Shown here one piece after another: positions 13,285-25,942 of a DNA stretch of 64,000 bases. The stretch is from Volvox africanus (Eukaryota; Chlorophyta; Chlorophyceae; Chlamydomonadales; Volvocaceae). A program made the translations under genes and the position numbers. The stretch's first letter is position 1. Every line of letters begins with the position of its first letter. Under the pieces are notes generated by a model. It did not search any database. It saw only the letters and a list, made by a program, of their open reading frames with translations, and was not told where the DNA came from. The stretch is taken from positions 1,097,001-1,161,000 of the forward strand of contig BSDZ01000013.1 in the NCBI GenBank assembly GCA_030268105.1. The letters run 5' to 3'.

Positions 13285-16200
13285 TTAGTCCTGTTGCTTC
13301 ATCAGAGGGTCCATGGAGCCGATGACGAAGAGCGGGTGGTTGAAGCGCACCGGGCTGTGAATGAAGTTCGATACGCAGCCGGTAGAAGGGAGGGGGGGGT
13401 GCGGGGGAGGGGGACAGGAAGAAGGGAGAGGGAGGGGGAGGGGGGTTTCAGTAAACAAACATTTAAAAGGGGGGCATCACCGTCAGTGTACGGCCAAAAA
13501 CACACACGCACAAATCAAACACCCACCTTCCAATCGCTAGGGCCACCTCCCTAACCTTACTTGGACAGGTCGTGACTTGCCACCCTCCGAACAACTACTA
13601 AGTACCAAGTACAACAAATAACTAAAAACCTCCAAACTTTTATACAGATAGCCACCACCTGCGCCCGATGCCCCCCTTCAGCAGCCTCTCCACGTCACAC
13701 CACACACCACACACCACGTCAGCAGCCTCTCCACGTCACTCGCAGCACCTAGCTGCCACCAGTTCCGCCCCCATCCTCCTTCGCTACAACTGTCCAAAAC
13801 CCAAACCCGACGGCACCCAACCACCGCCAGGCCCCCGAAGGTCTTCCCCAAGGTCTTTCGCCTCCCCCTTCCCGACCCCACCACACGCACCTAGGCATGA
13901 AGTGGTCGTCCACCGTGATCAGCTTGACAACCCCCGCCTCCTCCATAACGTCGCTGTACCCGGTGCGAGGGCACTGACTCACCACCACCTTGTCACCGGA
14001 GCGGACCATGCCGACCTGCTTGGCCTGAGGGTGGGCGGGGCGGGGCGGGGCGGGGAGTCGTAAAAAAGAAACCTGGTGCTGATATTGCGGGAAGGTGTGG
14101 GGGAGGAGCCGAAGACCTCCAAAATCTGTTACCAGCAAATCAGTATAAATATTAGTAGTAGTATGATGAGTACGATTACTAACCACCCCCCTAAAGGTCT
14201 CAACTGCTTTAAACCCCACTCTCACCTCCATCCCCACCATACCACCACGACAACATCAACAACACTTAGTATTACTTGTTGTACATAAACATTGTGTACG
14301 GACACTTACGACATATCCCCCCAGCGGGCCGTGTCGTTAACTACACTCACATAGGAGATGGCGTAGTCGAGGATCGCCCCCCCGGGCAGCGCGAAGTCGG
14401 GATCCGCCATGATGGGCAACACGCCGCGGTACAGAAGGCACTGACGCGCCTGCACCTCTCCCATCAGCGTCCACTTCAGACCGTCTGACTTGATATCCGG
14501 GCACACCACCTGTGGGGTTGGGGGTCCGGGGGGAGGGGGGCTCGTGTGTGTATGTGTATGTATATGTATATATGTATGTGCGTGTGTGCATGTGCATGTG
14601 TATTTTGTGTATTGTGTACATTCTGCGTAGCGGGTGCGGTTGCGGGGCGGGGAAGGGAGACGTTAGTATTCACAAACGGATGGAAGGGGGGGCTTTCAAG
14701 GCTCATTGAAAGGCTCATTGAAAGGGTAAAGAAGTTCGCTAGATAGCAGCAACACGCCTGGACGCGTTAAAAACGGGAAAAAGGGATGTACGGCAGCCCG
14801 CCTGCCCCTCAATATCCCCGTTCCGTTTCCTCCTCCTCAGCTACAGCTGCACCTGCTCATCCGGCTGTAGCTGCGGCAGCGCAGCCTCGTCCTTGCCGCC
14901 ACCGCTACTGCCATCCGAAGACGTACGATCCTGACCCGCGCTGCTGTACCGATCGTTGTTGTGGGCCTTGGCCTCGTGGGGGTCGACGCAAACGACCTAT
15001 GTACGGCAATATGGCAATAGGACGGCAGCGGCGGTGGCGGTGGCGATGGTAGGTGGCGGCGGCAGTGTTTTTTTCGCCATACAATTGAGTTGATGGGTGA
15101 TGGTGAAACTACTGATGCCACATTTCGATAGCCGTGTGTATGCCACCACCACCACCACCGCCGCCGCCACCGCCGCCACCGCCACGTTCGTTCCCACCCC
15201 CTTCCACCACCGCAGCCGCCGCTTTCAGCCAGCCCCCCACCTTCGGACTGATGTGCGCGGGCAAGTAGCACTACCTTCTAACACATACACACACAGATTA
15301 CCACACCGCAAGCCACACCGCTTACTCGCTACGTTCGGCACATGCCGTACATGTATATCCGCCGTACCGTTAGGATAGGCGACGCGGGCTTGTACTTCGC
15401 CACCAGCCGCGCCGTCTGGCCCGTCACAGTGAACACGATGATGAGCGCGGCGTTGATCTTGGCGGCGGCTCGTACGGCAGAGGACGCGAGGGCCTCCCGC
15501 TTGCCCAGGTTGGGGTGGAGCGTGTAACAGCCAAAGTACTCCATGAGGGAGCGGTAGTACGACTGGTTGTCGAAACACAGCTCAGACTGTGTGTATGCGT
15601 GTGTATGTATGCGAGTGAGTAGGTGGGGTGGGGGTGGGGGGTGGGGGTGAAAGGACTTAAGGCTACGGGGTTACGGAGCTAATTAAGGCTGCGGGGGTTA
15701 TGGGCCTTATTTTGCTTTTGTTATCTCCATCCTGACCTCCCCCTTTTGCTCCCCTAGAGCAATCCCATCCCCCCCTCCTCCCCCTCCTCCCCCCCCCTCC
15801 TCCTCCTCATCATCAAAGACGTTATATTAGTTTTACTATCACCACCACCACCACCACCATCATGGGTTCGCAATCTGGCGGTTTGATTCTTATTTGTTCC
15901 AACCCCAAACACACACGCGGAGGCATACACATACACACGCAGACACACACGCACCTGCTTGCAGATGGCCAGTACGGTCTGCACCGTCTGCACGGGGTAC
16001 TTCCCGCGGAAGGTTTCGGAGCCCAGCAGAATGCCGTCCGCGCCGTCCAGGACCAGGTTGGCGACGTCGGTTGCCTCAGCGCGAGTGGGCCGCGGGGCGT
16101 CTGGGGGGTGAGGGGAGGGAGACGAACATCGAAACGCTGGTAATGATTGCTGACGAAGCGAGGACTAGGGGAGGGTTTGGAGGAAACGTCGGATAAGGCG

Positions 16201-19200
16201 AATCCTGGTGCTGGTACTTGTCGAATGATGGCCGACGTCGTCCAAAGCAGGAAAAGTGGAAACGAGCTGTGATGTAAACCAGGTAGTCGCCAACAAGGCT
16301 GTGGATTATATCGGTAAAAAGAGGAAGAGGAACCGTATTATCAGGAGGGAAGGGAGGAGCGGGTTGAGGGGAAGAGAGGAGGGAGGAGCGGAGGTTTACG
16401 ATAATGAGGACAGGCAGTGTGGGGTGGGTATGCGCTTGGCGTATGTGCTGAAGACAAATCGATGGAGGGAAAAGGCGAGTAATAAAAGAAACGTGTAGCA
16501 GGAGACCGCACATAAGCATTTACACGTGTGTGTCTGTGTTTGTACGACGTACCCGTCATGGTGTCCACGACGCGGGTGACCATCACCGGTTTGCCCGCCA
16601 GGTTGCACGCCCGCAGCAGCTTCTTCTGCGCCAGAAACATCTGCATGCACAGTCGTACAAGGATAGGCGTACGTCAAAACAATATAGAAGCAAAATAATA
16701 ATGCCCCGCCGGTATACAAATCATAATAGGTCTAAATTATAAAATATACAAATCCGGATGTAATAAAGATTCAACCCTAAGATCCAAAAGGAGTGGGTTA
16801 GCAACAGGAACAGATGACAGATCTCGTCGATTCATCTTCCCTTTCCTATTCCCCCCTTCCCACCTTCTCCTCTCCCCACCTTCTCCCCTCCTCTCTTCCC
16901 CCCCCTCCCCACCTTCTCCTCTCCTCTCTTCCCCCCCCTCCCCACCTTCTCCTCTCCTCTCTTCCCCCCCCCTCCCCACCTTCTCCTCTCCTCTCTTCCC
17001 CCCCCTCCCCACCTTCTCTGCGTCCAGGCAGATACCCAGGTTCCCTCGCGACATCAGCACCGAGTCTGAGACCTCAATGATCTCGTCGCTGTTCAAAATG
17101 CCCTCCAGGCTCTCGATCTTGGCCATCAGGCGAGTCTGGTGGAGCCCGCAGCTGCGGGACAAGGGGGGGGGTTGAGGTGGTGTGAGGTGTGGGTTGGGTT
17201 GGGGCGACTTTGCAATCAACGCAACGGTACACGCGAAGAGAGGTTCCTGTGAGGGAGGGAGGGAGGGGGGAAGGGTTGATCCGCCAGATGAAGTGGAAGC
17301 GGAAGTGGTCGACCAAAAGCATTTTCGTCAATCCCGTACTCTCCCACCCGTACACCGCACCCGTCCTCCTCTCCACCTCCACACCGCCCATCCCATCCCA
17401 TCCCATCCCATCCCATCCACAACACGCACACTCTACACCTCCGCACCTCCCCACCTCAGCCCCTTTTCAACCTTCACTGGATTAAAGGTCGCCTCCCCTC
17501 CCTCCTCCGTGGTCCCTTCCTTGTCCCTCTACAGGTCCTCACTTCCCCGTCCTCCCCTACCCACCTGTCAAGCACTTGTCGTACCACCGCCATGTCTGCA
17601 GCATTGCGGGTGAACGACACCGACACGTAGTCGATCTTGTTGGCTGAGCCCCACTTGCGGATGGCCGCCAGGTCCGTATCTGCCAGGATGGGGGCCTCGT
17701 TGCGCATGTGGGCGATGTGGACCTGTCGGTTGGTACGGGACACCGAACATGACATCATCACTCCCCTTCTAGTAAATACCATGATACTACCATAACTACC
17801 GCAATAGAGGGACTGCCTTGCGTACGTGGATTAAAACCCCCAACCCCCAAGTGAACATCTACAAATAGCAAACATACATTCTGCAGCAATCGGAAATATT
17901 AATAATCTCACAGTCACTAACCCCCACCCAAATCCCTACACATACACAGACACAGACACGCTGCCCGTTTTAATACAGCGGACGGGTTACCTCCTAACCC
18001 TCCCCCCAGCGCCCCCCAACCCCCACCCGCTCTCCTCCCAAACTCCCCCTCCCCTTTCACTACGCTTCGGCAAAGCCCCTAACGATCACCGTGACAGTGC
18101 CCTCCTGGACACCGGCCAAACCACGAGCGCGTTAAATACGCTCCCTCTGGCCCTCCCGCCCAAACACCCCCTCCCCCCTTTTGGGCAGGTTATGCCGCCG
18201 TACCGTCAGAGCAAGACCCTCCAGCACGCAGCTGTTGTTGCACGTGCACACGGCCTCATCGCCGCGGACCTGAAGGGCGGGAGATTAGTACGACATGGAG
18301 CGAAGGCGAATACACACGTGACATGTCAATGAACTCTGCTAAAAAGCTGTACATTTAAAAGCTTTAAACCTTTCCGTGTACAACCGCGATGGTCCAAGAT
18401 GGCAGCCAGCTGGGACCATTGCTGGACAAGGCAACACAAACATTCTCGAATGTAAATTGGGTAGCGGCCAACTGGCCGCAAATAGAAGTAGAAGAATGGG
18501 TTTACCCTAAAGCAATAGAACACGTAAAATAAAATGTACTTCATTGGTACTCCTTCATGCTGGTGGCGGCGAAACAGTACCGTGAAAAAAGGGGAAGGGA
18601 GGGAACCAACGATGAGGTAAAACACGGTCACTATCGTACGACCGTAGTACAATCACAGCTTCCACGACCTTGTACCAACGCAGTATTAACAAAATCTGGA
18701 AAGATCAGCAGTTGCTGTGCGGCCTCCACCTCATCATTCTCTGCAATGCGCGTTATAAACAAAACCCCCAAAATGTCGTACCTCCTGTACTGTGAGGTAC
18801 ACAGATGAAGTTTCGGAGCCGGTGAACAGGTACTGCCCCACAAACACCTGGCTGCCCGGGGCGAGCCCGGTCCCCGCGAGCGAGGGGTACGAGATGGGGA
18901 GGACAGTGGCGGACGCCTGTACGGACTTGTCGCACGTGAGGGTAAGGGTTTGACCGGCGCTCAAGCTGATGGGCGCCTCGGGTCTGGAGCGGGAGTGGAG
19001 CGGGAGTGGAGAAGGAGTGGAAAGAGGGAGGCAAAAAAGACGAGGCAAAGGAGTGGTAGTGTGGGGGTGAAAGGTGGCTTTTGGGTACGCCCGGTGAGAA
19101 AAGGGTTGAGTGGGGACGAGGAGCAGGACCGTGCATGTGTGTATGCTTAAGAGAGGAAGAAAGGGGTTAGACAGGGAACTGAAAGTGTAGCACTGAGCCA

Positions 19201-20271
19201 ACGTGCCAAGATCAGCGGGAGGAATCTTAATCATAAGCGCGCGATGCCGGGGCGCTATAATGCTGTGCTCACTCCGTCTGGGAATGTTATATAAAATATA
19301 AAGGGATCCATACGGAGGCAGACGGGGCCAGGAGTATTTGTGTGCGTGCAACGCATCTCGAACGGTCTCAGCAATTTGATTCTACGAAGTGGATGCAACT
19401 GACGAAGGAAATAACGGGACGATAATTCAACCTGGTCACAGGACAAGCCTCAGAGGTCAACGAAAATATTTTTTTTGCAAATTCCGAAGCAGTGGTCCGT
19501 TCGCAGTTCGCAATTCTCTTCGCAGAGGACTGCGAACCCAAACTTCATACGATTCAACAAGACCAGAATTGGTTGTATGGACAGGAAAAGGCAAGTATAG
19601 ACAGAAAGAAATTGATATCATGAAGGCAAGTCACAAAATGATGATTCTGGGAGGCCGCACCTGTTAAGGACAATAATTTCGGGGCCCATGGTGTCCAGCA
19701 TGGTGCAACAGAGGCGCTTGGTGTTACGCATCGCGACGCGCAGGTTGTCCAGTGTCTCCTGGTGATAATCCTGTAAGGCATAAAGTAGAGACAATTCCGG
19801 CACCACAGTTGCATTTCGCAAATGCGATCCGACGCGAGGACGTCAATACTTGCATACACAGGACCCTACCCGCTTACCATGCTGCCCCAGCTGAAATCAA
19901 AGCGTGCTATCTGCAATTCGTTCAAAATTGAGTACATTGGGGTTAGCGGCGTCATTGAACTCGATGGGCACACCGTGCAAGTAAGCATAACGCAATTTCA
20001 AGCGTGGGCGTTACATACCGTCATGCCGGCCTGCAGCAGCTGCTCCAGGATCTCCACGCTGCGAGTCTGAGGGCCGAGAGTGCATCCCAACTTGGTCGAT
20101 GCGGGAACGCTCAGGTCCTTGTCCTCCTGCGCGCCGCAGGTCGGCATTCGTCAGCTCCTGTCATAGGTCTGGTAGCGTCAGCGGCGCTGGGCTAACGCTC
20201 ACCTCCAGAATGCTAAGGAATGACCTAGGAGGCTGGAAGAAGGACGTGTGGTGCACTAGCTTGGAATCCAT
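13285..20271 (-). CDS. PYK: Pyruvate kinase, plant cytosolic type, complete
   Basis: Converts phosphoenolpyruvate and ADP to pyruvate and ATP, the last step of glycolysis. Fourteen exons join in phase with GT-AG borders: 20271-20203, 20126-20019, 19910-19878, 19770-19661, 18983-18782, 18269-18204, 17722-17565, 17151-17013, 16640-16553, 16100-15955, 15586-15368, 14509-14351, 14024-13891, 13354-13285 (1701 nt, 566 aa). Landmarks: [15 protein letters not shown] near the N-terminus, [18 protein letters not shown], a B-domain, the active-site [49 protein letters not shown] and a C-terminal allosteric-type domain with [17 protein letters not shown] replaces the usual RGDLG, as I recall from one plant cytosolic subgroup. 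No targeting peptide is evident. Start: ATG at 20271 opens exon 1 and precedes the conserved region by the expected distance. It shares a 597-bp upstream interval with HslU. Confidence 0.95.
16877..17012. repeat. Pyrimidine-rich ~33-bp minisatellite beside pyruvate kinase exon 8 donor
   Basis: Four units of about 33 bp, each ACCTTCTCC + TCTCCTCTCTT + C-run + TCCCC on the plus strand, abut the exon 8 splice donor directly. On the transcribed strand they are G/A-rich, giving several GTGGGG-like donor lookalikes. Confidence 0.85.
17388..17418. repeat. (CCCAT)n pentanucleotide repeat, intronic
   Basis: About six copies of CCCAT in the intron between pyruvate kinase exons 7 and 8. The same pentamer in reverse complement recurs at 61943-61981 in the MYND gene. 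Confidence 0.9.
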
Positions 20272-20868
20272 GGCTAATCCTGTTTAGGGCCGACCTAACA
20301 CGCAAGTGTCTTCAGCAGAACAACCCAACGAACTTTGCAGCACAGAGCAGCAAATAGGCGAATTTCAGTACATACAATTGAATGACTTCCTGACTATATG
20401 AAGAACGGCCATGGAAAACGGCCGCCTGATCGACTTTTGTACTACACTGACATTTCCGTTTGGGTCAAAGCTGAACGAACTACAATCACTGATATACATT
20501 AGGAAAGTATGTAGAACGTACTTCATTTTGCAACAAGTTTTCCAGTTGGTGAAAAGTTTGCGTTTTAAACACCAACGTGGCACCACACTGAGGTCTGGTA
20601 GTTTCCTTCCAACTCAAATAGAACTGTCAGCCTCAATATTCACTGCTTTACCTGTACAACATCGCAGGTATTGTAGCGGGGTCCCACTGAGGTGTTAATC
20701 TTACCGGCACGTCCTTTACCTTCTCGGCTTCTGAAAAGGGTTAGCCCAATTACTTTAATGCTACTTGACAACGTTCCTACTACTCTGTCTTTTCCTACCG
20801 TTTTTCCTCTCCCACTTCGTCATCGTTCATAGTCGTCGTGAGCTTTACTTTCCTAGGCAGACAACCCC
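20272..20868. promoter_or_regulatory. Shared divergent promoter interval, pyruvate kinase / HslU
   Basis: 597 bp separate the start codons of two head-to-head genes, so both promoters and both 5' UTRs must fit here unless an upstream exon exists. No TATA box was assigned. A pyrimidine tract ending TTTCCTAG at 20841-20856 just before the HslU ATG could be the acceptor of a 5'-UTR intron. Promoter assignment is by position only. Confidence 0.55.
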
Positions 20869-23800
20869 ATGACCAGCACAACATTGGGCATGATGCGGGG
20901 CCTCGTGAATGCATCAAAGCCGCTTCGCGTAGTTGAGGCCTGCGCGCTCGGCACTGCGGCTACTCGATTACTGGACCATCATCCGTTGGCATCCTCTGCC
21001 AGCTATTGCGAGCTACCAGCGTCCCAAACTCAGCTCTCAGAGGGGGATCGATTCCATTCCCTGGAGCTCTCTCCGACCTTTCAAGAGCCTCCCTCGGCGG
21101 CAGCACTCCCCTTGGCCCAGCCCTTACTTGCGCCGGTGTCGGTGTCCCGCGGCGCTTCGATGCCATCTCAATCCTGGCCCCCTTCCTCACCTCCTTACTT
21201 CAGCCCCTTCCGACAAAACGAAGCCTCTTCCAGCTGCAATAGCACCAGCACGGACGGGAGCAATGGCAGCAGTGGACACAGACGCGGGCCCGCGCGCCTG
21301 GACCGGGTCTCGCATCCAAGCTGGCCGGGTGCTGGGTTCGTGATGCGTCCCGCGAGCCCCAACCCCGCCGCCTTCATGGCTGGCCCGTATAACAACCGCC
21401 ATCACCTGGGCCTTACGGCCAATCCTACGGCGCCGCTCTCGTACGGATCAATCCGTGGGCTTCAGGCTGCTGCAGCGGCGAGCCCCCCCGGTTCAGAACC
21501 CGAGTCTCTTACTCTGGCGGCACTGGCGGCAGGTCTGTGGGACGACGGCCGTGACGGCCAAGAGGGCCTTACCCCAGCCGCCATTGTGGCGGCTCTGGAT
21601 CGACACATTGTGGGACAGGCCGCTGCCAAGCGTGCAGTGGCGGTGGCGCTCCGAAACCGCTGGCGACGGATGCGAGTGGAGCCGGCGGCATTCCGGGATG
21701 AGATCATGCCGAAAAACATCTTGATGGTGCGATCCACGGGTCATATGATATTACCTGTTAAGTCTCAAAATGGTCTAGGAACCCAAATGACGACCCATGG
21801 GTCAAAGGGAAGAGGAAGAGGAGCCAGAAACTGCCACACGGGAAAGGTGTGCACTCCGCATGAATGAGCTATTGCTGAATTACGACGCCGTTATCGGTTA
21901 CTGAACACGGCTACCTGTACTCGGCACATCATTACGTTTGCCCCGCTCTGATTGTTGTTTTGTCGTTATTCGGTTATTGTTGCTTTGTTCCCTCATCAGG
22001 TGGGCCCTACGGGATGCGGGAAGACGGAAGTAGCGAGGCGGCTGGCCAAGCTGGCAAATGCACCTTTCGTGAAGGTGAAGGCGGATGATCATCCAGCTTG
22101 GGGCGCTGGGTTGACGACGGGGTTGAAGGGATGGGGATGATGGAGCGGGTGGGGGGTCATGCAGGTGGCAGTGGAGGTGGGGATGGGGGCGGGGGAGAAG
22201 GGTTGTTCGCGTGGAGGTGTGGGATTTGGAATAGGGAAGTAGGCGGCCATCAACGTATTTTGTACGTGATGAAGCAAAGATCGCATGATGGGCGGAGATG
22301 TATGTGGTGGGGGAGGAGAGAAGCAAGGATGGCGGTGCAAGGGATGGTGTAAGGTGGGAGGAAGAGCAGAGGCGGCGCTGGAGCATATAATTATGATGTG
22401 CTGCTTAAGCATGGCCAACCCACATCTTCTGACTCGGGTAGGTTTATGTAAACCTCCTTCCCCTCCACCTGGTCTCCCCTTCTACTCCTCTGAAACACAA
22501 TATGACACGCACACACACACACACGCGCGCGCTCATACACGCTCATACACACGAAGGTCGAGGCCTCGAAGTACACGGAGCTGGGCTACGTGGGCCGCGA
22601 CGTGGAGGAAATTATCAAGGTGTGTGTTTTGGTGGCGATGAGGTGGGATGGGATGGGGTGCGTGGCTGGATGGGAGCAAGCTTTGGTTTAGGCCGACGTG
22701 TCGTATGATAAGTCCCTTGTCGTACGTTACATTTTTCCCTGTGCTTCCCTCGTATAGTGGATTGTTGACTTTCGTCTCTTCGTCAGGGTTTTTTGGTACG
22801 GTACCCCCCGTGCCCCCTCCCGTCTCACCCCCGTGGCCCCTCTCCACCTTACGTCTTCCCTCACCCCGACGGCACAGGACCTCGTGGAAGCAGCGCTCGT
22901 ACTTGTACGGCAGCGCGCTAAGGAGCGGCTGGCCGAACACTCCGCGCGTCGTGCGGAGGCGATTATTCTTCGTGCGCTGGTGGGGCAGCACGCGAGTACG
23001 GACACTTTGGAGATGTTTAGGGAAATGTACCGCAGGGGTAAGTACGGCAGAGGGTAAGTAAGTACGAACATGCGAATGCAAGGAAGTTTTAGATAATAAC
23101 TCCAAATTAAGAAATTTATCATTCAGTTACGTTATTAGTCCCAGCTAGCCTGGATAGGAAGATTGTTATTCTTTATTATCACTTTATAACTATAACTGTC
23201 ATTGTAACTGTCCTGTTAATAATTATGCAACTGTCAACAAACACTTATGTTGTAATTTTCTTAACAGGTGAGATGGACGACACCAATGTGGAGATCGACG
23301 CAGCGCTACTAGACGGATCTGGATCCGGTGGCGGCGGTGCATCTGGATCAGGCGGCAGATTGGATTTCGGCCCTGGCGGCGTGATCCTGCTCGACAAGCT
23401 CTTCTCTCGTCCCGACCGGCCTTTCGGAGGTGCTGCTCCAGGGGTGGGCTTGGGCGGTGGCGGAGGCGGCGGAGGCGGGCGCGGGGGCCAAGGGACCAAG
23501 AAGACGCTTAAGGTAACGGAAAGGGCGGGGGGATGTGTGTGTGCATTTCCCTCCCTTTGTACAATCTCGCATCCTTCCCGCCCTCTTCACCTCTCCTCCC
23601 CTCCTTCCTTTCTGCCCCCTCTCCCCAAAACACACAAAACAGCTGTATCAGAATTTTGGTGTTGTTGCTTCATCACCCCATCATGGCTTCTCCCAGCGTC
23701 TCGGGCGTTTTTTAGACTTCCCCCAACCCCTTCCCTCCCCTCCCTGGACATCCCTTAGGTTTCGGAGGCTCGGTCCCGGCTCGAAGAGGCCGAGTCTGAG

Positions 23801-25942
23801 AAGCTGCTGAGCAGCGACCAAGTCTCCAGGGAGGCTGTCCGGGCGGCGGAGCAGGACGGGATTGTATTCATTGACGAGGTGCGGGTTAGGGCCGGGGTTT
23901 GTGAGAGTGGGGGTGATGGAGGGGCCAGGGCGGGGGTGAGGATAGCGGTGGAGGGCGATGTTCCGGGTTCGGGATTGCAATATTCAACAGGATTGCATTT
24001 GACTTTGTGTGTATTCGTCTCTTCCTCCCTCCTCGTTTCCCCGCCCTCCTCCCCAATTTTTATTCCCCGGCTCCTGGTTTTTCCCCCTGCTTCTCCAGAT
24101 TGATAAGATTGTGGAGCCAAGCAGCGGCCGCGTCGTTACAGGAGGGGGGGTGTCGAGTGAGGGAGTGCAGCGGGACCTCCTGCCCATCATCGAGGGGAGT
24201 GTCGTACCAACAAAACACGGCAACGTCTCTACAGAGCACGTGCTTTTTATTTGCTCGGGTGCCTTCCACACGGCCAAGCCATCGGATATGCTTGCGGAGC
24301 TGCAAGTATGGCAAAACACAGCGTCCAGTCTTAAGTTATTTACAATGTATCATGTTTTAGCCATAAAAATAAATTTTAAGAAGGCAGAAAATACAAGTAA
24401 TGGTAATAGTGAGTACAAGTTGGAAAGAAATGCTGTGCATTTGCCTGGCTGAAGGATAGGCATCATGATGATGGGGTTTGTAAAAATGCACACGACAAGA
24501 AGGGTAGAGACAGACTAGACAGACAGACAGGCCAGACAGTGGATGAAAGGAAAGGAAGAAAGAGAGATTCAAACACACCACCATAATGTCCAATATCCAG
24601 TCCAAATATACCCCCCATTCTACCATTCTACCCGTCCTCGTTTCTTCAGCACCACCACAAGATTCGGCTACTCGTGTTGGTGCACCTCACCCCCCTCCCC
24701 ACCCGACAAACACACACTAACCACACCAATAATAGCAACAGTTATAACTCTCCTGGCTCCGCTCCCACCCCCACCCCACCCTCACCCCACCCCGTATTGC
24801 AGGGCCGGCTGCCCATCCGAGTGGAGCTGAAGGGCCTTACGGCGGAGGACTTCCTCCGCATTCTCACGGAGCCCGACAACAACATGATTCGACAACAGCA
24901 GGTGTGGGAGGGAGGAGAGGAGGGGGGGGGAAGTTAAGGGGAAACAAACCACCTCCAGACCATCACACGCCCCCCACTTTTTATCCCCCCTCCATATCAG
25001 CACCAGGATTCGTGTTATTCGTGTTGTTCGTCTTCTCCCCTCCGTCCTCTCTCTTGATTGACGTCTCCCGCCTCTCGTGCCCCCGCCCTCGGTCCTAGGA
25101 GCTCCTCGCTACGGAGGGGGTGCAGCTGGTGTTTACGGAGGGGGCCATCCGCGCAGTGGCCTCCCTGGCGGAGCAGGCCAACAGACTGCTTGATAACATC
25201 GGGGCGCGGAGGTTGCACACAGTCCTGGAGCGGGTGCTGGCCGATATCAGTTTTGGAGCGCCCGAACGCGTTGCGGAGGCGCAGAAGGAGGGCAAACAGA
25301 CGTGAGTGGGATGTATTAGTGATTAATTAAACTATTATTCAAAACCGTAAGATTAACTATATCAATTAATTGTATCATTATGTTGTTTTATTGTTACATG
25401 TTATTACGTATTATTATTTTAAATTATATTTTATGTTGGGTATTCCCGCCTTATTCTTTTTTCTAATTGACGGATTGCTCACCGGGTTCCTTTCCTGAGT
25501 TGCTGTTGCACAAAGTAACACGTCTTGCATAGCCACTTTGCCGTACGATCACGTGCGTGTGTTTTGTACATTGCCCCTAACTTTGCACTTTTGACTTCTA
25601 ATCGTTACCCAAAATCATTTCCGGAATTGCCGCCACCCAAAACACACACACACACATGCAAAAAAGTGCGTGTCCTAGAAAATGACAAGATCCACAGAAA
25701 TGATTATCTTACTAATACAAATAAAACAGAAATAAATAATATGCCGTATTTTTTATAACGCCATGATGACACGTGTACTTCAGTGACTCAGACCGACCCG
25801 GGCCTCTCCCGTACTCTGTTATGCCGTACTGCGGTGTATTTGTTGTACGTATAGGTATGAGTACGTTGTGGATGAGGGGCTGGTGCACCGCAAGCTGGAT
25901 GATCTGCTGAAGAAGCAAGACTTGTCCCGATACGTGCTCTGA
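20869..25942 (+). CDS. HSLU: HslU ATPase subunit of the HslUV (ClpYQ) protease, complete
   Basis: AAA+ unfoldase feeding substrates to the HslV peptidase; in eukaryotes expected in an organelle, usually mitochondria. Ten exons join in phase: 20869-21726, 22000-22074, 22557-22619, 22878-23037, 23268-23512, 23759-23878, 24099-24305, 24803-24901, 25099-25301, 25855-25942 (705 aa). Conserved parts: [17 protein letters not shown], Walker [17 protein letters not shown] split from exon 1 by an intron, pore motif GYVGRDVEE, an I-domain enlarged by a Gly-rich insert (exon 5), Walker B GIVFIDEIDK, sensor-2 [13 protein letters not shown], and the C-terminal LSRYVL tail that docks HslV. Bacterial HslU is about 443 aa; the surplus is a 235-residue Ser/Pro/Ala-rich N-terminus, of which only the beginning would be needed for targeting. 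HslV is not in this window. Confidence 0.95.
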
